Notes under the pieces: model-generated
What the model was told of the DNA's origin: nothing
Seen by the model: only the letters and a program-made list of their open reading frames with translations
Database searches by the model: none
Translations under genes and position numbers: made by a program
Shown: positions 34,149 to 43,455 of the stretch, in pieces
Position numbering within the stretch: position 1 is the first letter of the stretch
How the letters are laid out: each line of letters opens with the position of its first letter
Source: Mycolicibacterium lacusdiani
Lineage (GTDB): Bacteria; Actinomycetota; Actinomycetes; Mycobacteriales; Mycobacteriaceae
Direction: 5' to 3'
DNA: 64,000 nt
NCBI RefSeq assembly: GCF_021916785.1
Contig: NZ_JAKCFC010000009.1
Coordinates: 124,001-188,000, forward strand

Positions 34149-36701
34149 CTAGAAGTCGGGCTCCTCGGCGTCGGCCCCGTTGGCGTCCGACCCGCCGCGG
34201 ATCAGCGCCAGGGTGCCTGCCAGCTCGTCGGGCTTGACGAGCACCTCGCGTGCCTTCGATCCCTCCGACGGCCCGACGATCTGCCGGGTCTCCATCAGGT
34301 CCATCAGGCGGCCCGCCTTGGCGAACCCCACGCGCAGCTTGCGCTGCAGCATCGACGTCGAGCCGAACTGCGATGACACGACGAGTTCGACGGCTTGGAG
34401 GAGGACGTCCATGTCGTCGCCGATGTCGGGGTCGACGTCACTGCGCTCCCCCGTCGCCTTGGCGGCGGTGACGCCCTCGATGAACTCCGGCTCGGCCTGA
34501 GCCTTGGTGGCCTCGACGACGGCCTGAATCTCCTCGTCGGAGATGAACGCGCCCTGCAGTCGGATCGGCTTGTTGGCGCCCATCGGGAGGAACAGGCCGT
34601 CGCCCATGCCGATCAGCTTCTCGGCGCCGGGCTGGTCGAGGATGACGCGGCTGTCGGTCAGCGACGACGTCGCGAACGCCAGCCGGGACGGCACGTTGGT
34701 CTTGATCAGACCGGTCACGACGTCGACCGACGGCCGCTGCGTGGCCAGCACCAGGTGGATGCCCGCGGCGCGGGCCTTCTGCGTGATGCGGACGATGGCC
34801 TCTTCCACGTCGCGCGGCGCGGTCATCATGAGGTCGGCCAGCTCGTCGACGATCGCCAGGATGTATGGGTAGGGCTTGTAGACCCGCTCGCTGCCCAGCG
34901 GCGTGGTGATCTCGCCCGAACGGACCTTCTCGTTGAACACGTCGATGTGCCGGACGCGGGACGCCTGCATGTCCTGGTAGCGCTGCTCCATCTCCTCGAC
35001 CAGCCACGCCAGCGCGGCTGCCGCCTTCTTCGGCTGCGTGATGATCGGGGTGATCAGGTGCGGGATGCCCTCGTACGGCGTCAGCTCGACCATCTTCGGG
35101 TCGATGAGCACCATCCTGACCTCGTCGGGCGTGGCGCGCGTCAGCAGCGAGACCAGCATCGAGTTCACGAAGCTGGACTTGCCGGAGCCGGTCGAGCCCG
35201 CGACCAGCAGGTGCGGCATCTTGGCGAGGTTCGCGTAGATCATCTCGCCCTCGATGTCCTTGCCGAGGCCGATGATCAGCGGGTGGTGGTCACTGCGCAC
35301 GCCAGGATCGGTGAGGACGTCGGCGAGCCGCACCATCTCGCGGTCGGTGTTGGGCACCTCGATGCCCACGGCCGACTTGCCGGGGATCGGCGCGAGCATG
35401 CGGACGCTCTCGGTGGCGACGGCGTAGGCGATGTTGCGCTGCAGGGCGGTGATCTTCTCGACCTTCACGCCCGGCCCGAGTTCCACCTCGTAGCGGGTGA
35501 CGGTCGGCCCGCGGGTGCATCCGGTGACGGCGGCGTCCACCTTGAACTGCTGCAGGACCGAGTTGATCGAGTCCATCATCGCGTCGTTGGCGGCGCTGCG
35601 CAGCTTCGGCGGATCGCCTGCGATCAGCAGGTCGAGTGACGGCAGCGCGTACGGCCCCTCGACGACGCGATCGAGGACCAGCGTCTCCTGCTTCTTGGGC
35701 GCCTTCTTGCGCTTGGCGGCGCGGGCCGGCTCGGCGGCGGCCGGAGCCTCGTCCTCGATGGGGTAGTTGTCGTACGGCGTTCCACCGGACGGCGGGGCGA
35801 CGGGGGCCGCCACGAGGGACGCGGGAGCGGCACCTGGCCACGCAGGCACCTCGTCGCGGGAGTAGGCGGCGGGGTCGTCGTAGTAGCCGTCGGAGAAGTC
35901 CTCGTCCTGCGCCTTGCCGGATGCGTGGGCCGGGAGGTCGTCGTCGTCGTACTCGTCGTCGTACTCGTCGCGGTATCCGGTCGAGAACAGGTCGCGCAGC
36001 GTGGCAGGTACCTCGCGGATTGTGGTGCCGGTGATGAGCAGGACGCCGAACAGCGCGCCCATCACGAGCAGTGGCGCGGCGATCCACGGGGTGAGGCCGT
36101 CGGAGAGCGGGCCGCCGATGGCGAAGCCGACGAACCCTGCGCCGCCGCGCCGCGCGACCGGATCGGCCGGGGCCCCGGCCCAGAGGTGCCACAGCCCGAG
36201 GACGGGCAGCGTGATCATCGTCGACCCGAGGATGAGGCGCGGCCGGATGTCGGGCTGCGGCTCGGTGCGCATGAGGACGACGGCGATGGTCGCGAGCAAC
36301 AACGGAATCAGCACCACGGCCGAGCCGACGAGCGTGCGCACCGCGACGTCGATCCAGCCGCCGACCGGACGGGCCGCGTCGAACCACGAACTGGCCGCGA
36401 TCACGACGGCGACGCCGAGTAGGGCCAGCGCGATGCCGTCGCGCCGGTGACCCGGCTCGAGGTCGCGAGCACGCCCGATCGACCGGGCGGTGCTGCCCGC
36501 GCCCTTGGCGAGCATCAGCCAGCCTGCGCGGGCGCCACGGCCCACCGCGGCGCCTGCGGATCCGGCCGCGGAGTTGCCCGTGCTGCGCTTCTGCGGCTTC
36601 CTTCGTGGTGCGGCCGGGCGCTTCGGTGCCGAGGCGCCTCGGGAACCCGCCCCCGACCTGGTGTTTCGCGAGCCAGATCGGTTGACGGTCTTACTTGCCA
36701 T
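34149..36701 (-). CDS. ftsK: DNA translocase FtsK
   Basis: 850 residues. N-terminal membrane domain with about four spans, a proline/acidic linker, then the motor domain with Walker A STGSGKSS, LVLATQRPSVDV, and a C-terminal gamma winged-helix (SQFGSTSMLQRKLRVGFAKA). Anchored at the septum, it pumps chromosome ends apart and activates dif recombination. Start ATG 36701 (MASKTVNRSGS); the frame upstream is not conserved. Confidence 0.96.
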   Translation of the reverse strand: MASKTVNRSGSRNTRSGAGSRGASAPKRPAAPRRKPQKRSTGNSAAGSAGAAVGRGARAGWLMLAKGAGSTARSIGRARDLEPGHRRDGIALALLGVAVVIAASSWFDAARPVGGWIDVAVRTLVGSAVVLIPLLLATIAVVLMRTEPQPDIRPRLILGSTMITLPVLGLWHLWAGAPADPVARRGGAGFVGFAIGGPLSDGLTPWIAAPLLVMGALFGVLLITGTTIREVPATLRDLFSTGYRDEYDDEYDDDDLPAHASGKAQDEDFSDGYYDDPAAYSRDEVPAWPGAAPASLVAAPVAPPSGGTPYDNYPIEDEAPAAAEPARAAKRKKAPKKQETLVLDRVVEGPYALPSLDLLIAGDPPKLRSAANDAMMDSINSVLQQFKVDAAVTGCTRGPTVTRYEVELGPGVKVEKITALQRNIAYAVATESVRMLAPIPGKSAVGIEVPNTDREMVRLADVLTDPGVRSDHHPLIIGLGKDIEGEMIYANLAKMPHLLVAGSTGSGKSSFVNSMLVSLLTRATPDEVRMVLIDPKMVELTPYEGIPHLITPIITQPKKAAAALAWLVEEMEQRYQDMQASRVRHIDVFNEKVRSGEITTPLGSERVYKPYPYILAIVDELADLMMTAPRDVEEAIVRITQKARAAGIHLVLATQRPSVDVVTGLIKTNVPSRLAFATSSLTDSRVILDQPGAEKLIGMGDGLFLPMGANKPIRLQGAFISDEEIQAVVEATKAQAEPEFIEGVTAAKATGERSDVDPDIGDDMDVLLQAVELVVSSQFGSTSMLQRKLRVGFAKAGRLMDLMETRQIVGPSEGSKAREVLVKPDELAGTLALIRGGSDANGADAEEPDF

Positions 36702-36708
36702 GCGGGTC

Positions 36709-36714
36709 AGCCTA
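36709..36714 (-). promoter_or_regulatory. Predicted leaderless -10 element for ftsK
   Basis: TAGGCT on the minus strand, seven bases (GACCCGC) before the ATG at 36701, with no ribosome-binding site. Confidence 0.45.
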
Positions 36715-36874
36715 GTCGCAGTGGACCCATTTGCACCATCAGCCACACGGGTAACAAGTAGGCATCCATCGGGCAACGGAATGCACTCCGCCGCCGCACC
36801 GTTGCCGACCAGCGCCTTCGCCAAACGTGGCTAGCGTCACCGATTGGTAACGCGACGGATTCCGTAGCCGCCGC

Positions 36875-36880
36875 TAATCT
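36875..36880 (+). promoter_or_regulatory. Predicted leaderless -10 element for the SulP-carbonic anhydrase gene
   Basis: TAATCT, seven bases before the GTG at 36888. Confidence 0.45.
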
Positions 36881-36887
36881 CGACACG

Positions 36888-39083
36888 GTGAACGCGACGA
36901 CCGATCTCGCCAATGTTAAACCATTGTTACGCAATGTTTTTCGATACGATGTCCCAGCGTCGCTCGTCGTTTTCCTTGTCGCACTGCCGTTGTCGATCGG
37001 CATCGCCGTCGCATCCGGCGCACCGGTGGTTGCCGGACTGATCGCCGCGATCGTCGGCGGCATCGTCTGCGCGGTCGTCGGCGGGTCGCCGCTTCAGGTC
37101 TCCGGACCCGCCGCGGGACTCACCGTCGTCGTGGCCGAACTCGTCGCGCAATTCGGTTGGAAGGCAACGTGCGCCATCACCGCGGCCGCGGGGGTCATGC
37201 AGATCCTGCTGGGGCTCAGCCGGATTGCGCGCGCAGCACTGGCCATCGCGCCGATCGTCGTGCACGCGATGCTCGCGGGCATCGGCATCACCATCGCCCT
37301 GCAGCAGGTGCACGTCCTGCTCGGCGGCGGTCCACGCAGCAACGCCTGGGAGAACCTGACTGCACTGCCCGGCCAGGTGGCCGCACCGCAGTGGTCGGAG
37401 GTGTTGGTCGGCAGCCTGGTCATCGCGGTGATGCTGCTCTGGCGGTTCGCCCCCCGAACGGTCCGGGTGGTGCCCGCGGCGCTGGTCGCCGTGGTGCTGG
37501 CCACGGCGGTGAGCTACCTGCCCGGCCTGAGCACCGACCGCATCACGCTCGACGAGTCGGTGATCGACGCGATCGGACTACCCGAGATGCCGGAGGGCAC
37601 CTGGAGCGCGATCGCCATCGCCGTGCTCACCGTCGCACTCATCGCGAGCGTCGAGAGCCTGTTGTCGGCGACCGCCGTCGACAAGATGCACACCGGCCCG
37701 CGCACCGACTTCAACAGGGAACTCGTCGGCCAAGGCACCGCCAACGTCGGCTCAGGACTGCTCGGCGGTCTGCCCGTCACCGGCGTGATCGTCCGCAGCA
37801 CGGCCAACGTCTCGGCAGGTGCCAAGACCCGCGCCTCGGCGGCGCTGCACGGCGTATGGCTGCTGCTGTTCTCGGTGTTCGGGGTCAACGTCGTCGAGAT
37901 GATCCCCAACGCCGCGCTGGCCGGGCTGCTCATCGTCATCGGCATCCAATTGGTCAAGCTCGCGCACATCGACCTGGCCCGCCGCACCGGCGAATTGGTC
38001 ATCTACTGCGTCACGCTGGCGGCCGTCGTCTTCCTCAACCTCCTCGAGGGGGTGATGATCGGACTGGTGCTCGCGATCGCGATCGCCGCGTGGCGGATCG
38101 TGCGGGTGTCGATCGTCGTCGAGGATCTGACCGATCGCATCGAGACCGACGGCCCCACCCGCTGGCACGTCGCGATCACCGGATCGTGCAGCTTCCTGGC
38201 CCTGCCGCGACTGACCGCGGCACTGGCGAGCATCCCGCCGGGTGCCGAGGTGTTCGTCGACCTCAACGTCGACTACCTGGACCACGCGGCGATGGACACC
38301 CTCACGGAGTGGATCCGTCAGCGCCGCGACATAGGTGACGAGGTGACGGTGACCGAAACCGGTACGGCGCGAATGGAATTCGCCCACGACCGGCCGCCGC
38401 GCCGTGACACCGAAGGCCGACGGGTGATCTCCGCACTGCGGTCGATCCTGCCGCCTCAGTTCGCCGGAGGCGTCGACCGCTTCAACAACGGTCTCGCCCC
38501 ACTGCTGCGGATGGCCGATGCCGATGCCTCCCACGATCCGCACACGATGCTGGTGACCTGTGCCGACGCCCGGATCCTGCCGAACCTGATCACCGACAGC
38601 GCGCCGGGGGAACTGCTCAACGTCCGCAACGTGGGCAACCTGGTGGGCGGTGACCTCTCGGTCGAGTCGGCGCTGAGCTATGCGGTGGAGCGGTTGTCGG
38701 TACGGACGATCGCGATCTGCGGCCACTCCGGCTGCGACGCAATGCACGACCTGATGCACGGCACCGCGCGGGGATCGGTGCAACGGTGGCTCGACCACGG
38801 GGCCGAGAGCCTCGCGGCGTTCCGCGACTACCACCCGGTGGCACGTGCCGCCGCCGAGGCCGGCTTCACCGGTGCCGATCAGTTGAGCGTCGTGAACGTC
38901 GCGACCCAGGTGCAGGCCGTTCAGCGGCACCCCCAGGTCGCCGAGCGGATCGCCGAGGGATCGGTGACGGTCGTCGGCATGTTCCTCGACCTGGCGACGG
39001 CGCGGCTCTACCTCGTCGGAGGCGAGGAGGTCACCGAGATCGACCAGCGGGGTGCCAGTGCGGCGAAGTCGGCGACGACGTGA
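36888..39083 (+). CDS. SulP anion transporter fused to beta-carbonic anhydrase
   Basis: 731 residues. N-terminal SulP transporter with about ten to twelve spans, a STAS-like domain around residues 420-500, then a beta-carbonic anhydrase domain with zinc ligands C-A-D-A-R (TCADARIL) and GHSGCDAM. It could import bicarbonate (or another anion) and interconvert it with CO2 inside the cell. The same fusion is known in M. tuberculosis (Rv3273), but there at a different locus, as I recall. Confidence 0.92.
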   Translation: MNATTDLANVKPLLRNVFRYDVPASLVVFLVALPLSIGIAVASGAPVVAGLIAAIVGGIVCAVVGGSPLQVSGPAAGLTVVVAELVAQFGWKATCAITAAAGVMQILLGLSRIARAALAIAPIVVHAMLAGIGITIALQQVHVLLGGGPRSNAWENLTALPGQVAAPQWSEVLVGSLVIAVMLLWRFAPRTVRVVPAALVAVVLATAVSYLPGLSTDRITLDESVIDAIGLPEMPEGTWSAIAIAVLTVALIASVESLLSATAVDKMHTGPRTDFNRELVGQGTANVGSGLLGGLPVTGVIVRSTANVSAGAKTRASAALHGVWLLLFSVFGVNVVEMIPNAALAGLLIVIGIQLVKLAHIDLARRTGELVIYCVTLAAVVFLNLLEGVMIGLVLAIAIAAWRIVRVSIVVEDLTDRIETDGPTRWHVAITGSCSFLALPRLTAALASIPPGAEVFVDLNVDYLDHAAMDTLTEWIRQRRDIGDEVTVTETGTARMEFAHDRPPRRDTEGRRVISALRSILPPQFAGGVDRFNNGLAPLLRMADADASHDPHTMLVTCADARILPNLITDSAPGELLNVRNVGNLVGGDLSVESALSYAVERLSVRTIAICGHSGCDAMHDLMHGTARGSVQRWLDHGAESLAAFRDYHPVARAAAEAGFTGADQLSVVNVATQVQAVQRHPQVAERIAEGSVTVVGMFLDLATARLYLVGGEEVTEIDQRGASAAKSATT

Positions 39084-39174
39084 TCGGCGAGGTCGCCAGT
39101 TAGTGAGGTGACCTAAGCTGCGGCGCAGTAGTGTGTGCGCCGAATCACTCATCGAAGAGTCACGAGGAGCCACC

Positions 39175-39489
39175 ATGCCAGTCGTCGTCGTCGCCACCAT
39201 GACCGCCAAGCCCGAGTCCGTCGACGCGGTGCGGGACGCGTGCGTCAAGGCCATCGAGGCGGTGCACTCCGAGCCGGGTTGCGAGTTGTACTCACTGCAC
39301 GAGGCCAACGGCACCTTCGTCTTCGTCGAGCAGTGGACCGACGAGGAGGCGTTGAAGACGCACAGCACCGCCCCCGCGATCGGCGCGCTGTTCGGCGCGG
39401 TCGGCGAACACCTCGACGGCGCACCGGACATCAAGATGCTCGCGCCGGTGGTCGCCGGCGATCCCGCCAAGGGTCAGCTCCGGAACTGA
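39175..39489 (+). CDS. Antibiotic-biosynthesis-monooxygenase-fold protein (Rv2749-like)
   Basis: 104 residues of the ABM/YgiN dimeric alpha-beta barrel: VVVATMTAKPESVDAVRDAC, PGCELYSLHE, FVFVEQWTDEEALKTH. GAGGAG at 39164 supports the ATG at 39175. Such proteins are quinone or polyketide monooxygenases or heme-degrading enzymes; the substrate cannot be deduced. Confidence 0.85.
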   Translation: MPVVVVATMTAKPESVDAVRDACVKAIEAVHSEPGCELYSLHEANGTFVFVEQWTDEEALKTHSTAPAIGALFGAVGEHLDGAPDIKMLAPVVAGDPAKGQLRN

Positions 39490-39490
39490 C

Positions 39491-40321
39491 GTGGCTGCGC
39501 CTGACGGCCCACTGAAGGGCAAGGTCGCCTTCATCACCGGCGCCGCCCGCGGTCAGGGCCGCGCCCACGCCGTGCGACTGGCGTCCGACGGCGCCGACAT
39601 CATCGCCGTCGACCTGTGCGACCAGATCGCCTCGGTCCCCTACCCGATGGCCACGGCCGACGACATGGCCGCCACGGTCAAGCTGGTCGAGGACACCGGT
39701 GCCCGCATCGTGGCCACCCACGCCGACGTACGCGACCGTGCCGGGCTCAAGAACGCGCTACGGTCCGGCGTCGACGAACTCGGTGGGCGTCTGGACATCG
39801 TGATCGCCAATGCGGGAATCGCGCCGATGGCGGGCGAGAACGCCTGGCACGACGTGATCGACGTCAACCTGACCGGTGTGCACCACACCGTCGACGTCGC
39901 GATGCGCCCGATGATCAAGGCGGGCAACGGCGGGGCGATCGTGCTGATCAGCTCGGTCATGGGCCTCGTCGGCCTCGGCTCACCGTTCGCTGGTTCCATC
40001 GGCTACGCGGCGGCCAAGCACGGGGTCGTGGGCCTGATGCGTTCGTACGCGAACCTGTTGTCTCCGCAGAACATCCGGGTCAACTCGGTACATCCGGCCG
40101 GGGTTCGCACACCGATGATCGACAACGAGTTCACCCGGCAGTGGCTCGCCGAGATGACCGGCGACGCCGAGGGCTCGCAGAACATGGCGGGCGCTGCGAA
40201 CATGGAGACCGTCGAACCCGAGGTCATCGCCGAGACCGTGGCCTGGCTGGTGTCCGACACGGGCAAGCACATCACCGGCGTCGCACTCCCCGTCGACGAC
40301 GGCTACGTGAACAAGCGCTAA
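39491..40321 (+). CDS. Mycofactocin-coupled short-chain dehydrogenase (Rv2750-like)
   Basis: 276 residues with the SDR Rossmann motif TGAARGQGRAHA, active-site S-x12-Y-x3-K (SSVMGL then GYAAAKHG), and an insertion around residues 45-60 typical of mycofactocin-dependent SDRs that hold NAD permanently. Starts one base after the ABM gene. Alcohol substrate unknown. Confidence 0.88.
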   Translation: MAAPDGPLKGKVAFITGAARGQGRAHAVRLASDGADIIAVDLCDQIASVPYPMATADDMAATVKLVEDTGARIVATHADVRDRAGLKNALRSGVDELGGRLDIVIANAGIAPMAGENAWHDVIDVNLTGVHHTVDVAMRPMIKAGNGGAIVLISSVMGLVGLGSPFAGSIGYAAAKHGVVGLMRSYANLLSPQNIRVNSVHPAGVRTPMIDNEFTRQWLAEMTGDAEGSQNMAGAANMETVEPEVIAETVAWLVSDTGKHITGVALPVDDGYVNKR

Positions 40322-40351
40322 CCCTCACCGGGAGGACCGGAGGAGCCGACG

Positions 40352-41224
40352 ATGTCGCGAAACCCGGCGGCCGCCACCGCATTCGGACCCATCGTGCTGT
40401 CCGCAGTCGAGCAGCACGAGCGAGCGGACCGCCGCCTGGTCGACGACGACCTCGCCGCGGCGTTCCTGCCGCTGCCGTTGCGGCTGCTCGTCACCGCGAC
40501 CAGGTGGCCCCGGGTTCGACGTGCCGTGATCGGCGCCTCCGAGCGCTCCGGGCCAGGACTGTGGGCGAACCTGACGTGCCGCAAGCGCTACGTCGAGGAC
40601 AATCTGCGGCACGCGCTCGCCGACGTCGACGCCGTGGTGGTGCTCGGCGCAGGTCTCGACACACTGGCGTACCGGACGGCCCGGGTGAGCGACGTGCCGG
40701 TGTACGAGGTCGACCTGCCGGTCAACGTGGCGCGCAAGCGCGACGTCGTCGCCCGTGTGCTCGGTGGCCCGCCACCCTCGGTTGTGCTGGTGCCCATCGA
40801 CTTCGAGCGCGACGACCTCCTCGCCGTGCTGGCCGCACACGGCTATCCTCCGGACGCCCGCACCTTCTTCGTGTGGGAGGGCGTCACCCAGTACCTCACC
40901 GAGTCGGCCGTGCGGGCGACGTTCGCCCAACTGGCCGGGGCACCCGCGGGCAGCCGGCTCGACCTCACCTACGTCCGGGCCGACTTCATCTCCGGCGACG
41001 ACCTCTACGGCGCCACGTCGCTGTACCGGCGGTTCCGGCAGCGCCGTCAGATCTGGAAGTTCGGGCTGGCACCCGAGGACGCCGAGGACTTCCTCGAGGG
41101 CTATGGCTGGCGGCTGATCGAACAGCTGGGACCGAACGAACTGCGCGAGCGGTACGTTCGGCCCACCGGGCGCGACCTGCCCGCGTCCGAGATCGAGTGG
41201 TCGGCGTACGCGGAGAAGCGCTGA
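40352..41224 (+). CDS. SAM-dependent methyltransferase (LCMT/PPM family, Rv2751-like)
   Basis: 290 residues with the large mycobacterial methyltransferase family pattern: RKRYVEDNLRHAL, VVVLGAGLDTLAYR (SAM motif I), VYEVDLP and FVWEGVTQYLTE. Substrate unknown. Last backbone gene before the inserted catabolic block. Confidence 0.88.
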   Translation: MSRNPAAATAFGPIVLSAVEQHERADRRLVDDDLAAAFLPLPLRLLVTATRWPRVRRAVIGASERSGPGLWANLTCRKRYVEDNLRHALADVDAVVVLGAGLDTLAYRTARVSDVPVYEVDLPVNVARKRDVVARVLGGPPPSVVLVPIDFERDDLLAVLAAHGYPPDARTFFVWEGVTQYLTESAVRATFAQLAGAPAGSRLDLTYVRADFISGDDLYGATSLYRRFRQRRQIWKFGLAPEDAEDFLEGYGWRLIEQLGPNELRERYVRPTGRDLPASEIEWSAYAEKR

Positions 41225-41243
41225 ACCCGGACCCTCGTTCCGA

Positions 41244-43418
41244 TCACCGCTGCGTCGAACGCACCAGCTTGATGGCGGCATCGGTGATCGTGTCCTCGGA
41301 CAGCAGCACCTCCAGTGCCGCATCGCCCAGCGGGATGAAGCTGTCGCGGCTCGCTACCCGCGCCAGACCGCCCGCGTAGCCATGGTCGATCAGCGTGGTC
41401 ACGACACCCTCGCTCACGCCGCCACTCTCGCGGGTCTCGTCGACGACCAGCACGCGGCCGGTTGCCTCCGCCTCGGACAGGATGTCGCGCACCGGAAGTG
41501 GTGCGAGCCAGCGCAGGTCGACCACGCGCGCGAAGATGCCGAGTTCGGCCAACCGGCGCGACACCCGCAGGCTCATCCGCAGCCCGTTGCCGAACGTCAC
41601 GATGGTGAGATCGCCGCCGTCGCCGTGTGTTCGGGCGCGGCCCAGCGGCGCCACGTCGCCGGTGTCGGGCGCGAGCCACAGATCGTCGCCGTCGTCGTAG
41701 AGGTCGCGGCTGTGATAGAGCGCGATGGGCTCGAGGAAGACGCACACGGTGCCCGCCGTCTTGGCGGCGATCACGCACGAATGCAGCAGCGCCGCAGCGT
41801 CGTCCGGGCGGGCCGGTGAGGCGACGACCACGCCGGGGATGTCCCGGATGGCGGTGATCGAGTCGTCGTTGTGGAAGTGCCCGCCGAACCCCTTCTGGTA
41901 GCCGTACCCGGCGATGCGGACGACCATGGGGTTGCGGTACTGCCGGTTGGAGAAGAACTGCAGGGTCGCAGCCTCACCGCGGATCTGGTCGGCGGCGTTG
42001 TGCAGGTAGGCCAGGTACTGGATCTCCGGGATGGGCAGCAGGCCCGACACCCCGGCGCCAAGGGCGAGGCCGAGGATCGACTGCTCGTCGAGCAGCGTGT
42101 CGAACACCCGCGCCGTGCCGTACTGCGCCTGGAGGCCGCGCGTCACGCCGTAGACGCCGCCCTTGCGTGCGACGTCCTCGCCGAACACCAGCGCCTCGGG
42201 GTGCGCCGCCAAAACCCCGTCCAGCGCGCGGTTGATCGCCTGGGCGACGGTGACCGGCGTGGCGCCGGCCGTGGCGTCGTCCCGGGGCGCCGCGGCCGCC
42301 TCCTCGGTGGCCGAGACGGCGTCGGCGAGGCTCTCGCGCAGTGGCGCCATCACCGCGGCGGGCTCGTCGAGCTGGGCGAGTTCTGCCACCTCGGCCGCCA
42401 TCTCGAGCACACGGGTGCGCTTCGCCTCGTAGGCGTCGAGCACCTGCCGAGGGTCGACGACCCCCGCCGCGACGAGCAGCTGGGCGGTGCAGGTCAACGG
42501 GTCTCGCGCGAAGTCGGCCGTAATCTCGTCCGGCTTGCGGTACGCCGGTTCGTAGTCCGATCCTGCGTGCCCCATCAGGCGCACGGTGCGCAGGTGCAGG
42601 AACGCGGGCTTGCGGTGCGTGCGGACGAACGCCGCAGCCTCGCCGGCAACGGCGAGCACCGACGGCAGATCACGGCCGTCGGCGCTGAAGTACCGCAGTC
42701 CCTCGCGGTCGTCGTAGGTCCGCGCGATCCAACCCTGCGGCGTCCGTGTGCTGATGCCGATCCCGTTGTCCTCGCACACCAGCAGCAGCGGCATCGGCAG
42801 ACCCTGATAGGCCGTGTGCATCGCAGCGTTGATGGCGCCGACCGCGGTCGAGTGGTTGGCCGAGGCGTCCCCGAAACTGCACACCGCGAGCGCATCGGTG
42901 GGCCAGGCGCTCTCGACGCCGAGCTTGCGCGCCCTGGCGATCGAGAAGGCCACGCCGAGCGCCCTCGGCAGATGGGAGGCGATGGTCGAGGTCTGAGGGA
43001 TCACGTTGAGGTCGTGGCGGCCGAACACCTTATGTCTGCCACCGGAGATCGGTTCCTCGGTGGCGGCCACCAGCCCGAGCAGGACGTCGCGCAGCGGGTC
43101 GCTGCCGTCGGCCTGGGCCGCCCGGGCGAGGAAGAAGCCGCCGGAGCGGTAGTGCAGCAGCGCGGGGTCGGTGGGTCGCAGCGCCGCCGCGACGCCCGCG
43201 TTGCTCTCGTGGCCCGCCGAACCGATCGTGTAGAAGCCCTTGCCCCGTGACCGTAGCCACCGTGCGGCCAGGTCGAGGTGTCTGCTGCCCAGCTGTGCGT
43301 CGAAGACCCCGAGGCACTGCGACGGCGAGAAACCGCGTAGCAGTTCGGGTTTCGGATCATCCGGCACCGTCAGTGCCGAGATGGTCGCGGTGAAGTACTC
43401 GTCGATCGATTCGGCCAC
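41244..43418 (-). CDS. Fused alpha/beta thiamine-diphosphate 2-oxoacid dehydrogenase E1
   Basis: 724 residues joining an E1-alpha part (TPP motif around SFGDASANHSTAVGAINA) to an E1-beta part (VFGEDVARKGGVYGVT, HFHNDDSI) through an acidic linker near residue 380. It resembles branched-chain 2-oxoacid dehydrogenase E1. No E2 or E3 gene is in the window, so it must borrow them or work differently. Last gene of the amidohydrolase-led operon controlled by the operator at 45962; it may decarboxylate a 2-oxoacid late in the pathway. Confidence 0.85.
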   Translation of the reverse strand: MAESIDEYFTATISALTVPDDPKPELLRGFSPSQCLGVFDAQLGSRHLDLAARWLRSRGKGFYTIGSAGHESNAGVAAALRPTDPALLHYRSGGFFLARAAQADGSDPLRDVLLGLVAATEEPISGGRHKVFGRHDLNVIPQTSTIASHLPRALGVAFSIARARKLGVESAWPTDALAVCSFGDASANHSTAVGAINAAMHTAYQGLPMPLLLVCEDNGIGISTRTPQGWIARTYDDREGLRYFSADGRDLPSVLAVAGEAAAFVRTHRKPAFLHLRTVRLMGHAGSDYEPAYRKPDEITADFARDPLTCTAQLLVAAGVVDPRQVLDAYEAKRTRVLEMAAEVAELAQLDEPAAVMAPLRESLADAVSATEEAAAAPRDDATAGATPVTVAQAINRALDGVLAAHPEALVFGEDVARKGGVYGVTRGLQAQYGTARVFDTLLDEQSILGLALGAGVSGLLPIPEIQYLAYLHNAADQIRGEAATLQFFSNRQYRNPMVVRIAGYGYQKGFGGHFHNDDSITAIRDIPGVVVASPARPDDAAALLHSCVIAAKTAGTVCVFLEPIALYHSRDLYDDGDDLWLAPDTGDVAPLGRARTHGDGGDLTIVTFGNGLRMSLRVSRRLAELGIFARVVDLRWLAPLPVRDILSEAEATGRVLVVDETRESGGVSEGVVTTLIDHGYAGGLARVASRDSFIPLGDAALEVLLSEDTITDAAIKLVRSTQR

Positions 43419-43455
43419 CGTGCTCTACCGTGCCTTCCCTGCCCGACCCGACCCG

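Noticed and set aside
37752..39470. Minus-strand open frame of 572 codons
   Set aside because: It lies opposite the SulP-carbonic anhydrase gene, whose motifs are unmistakable; the antisense product is His/Arg/Asp-rich low-complexity sequence.
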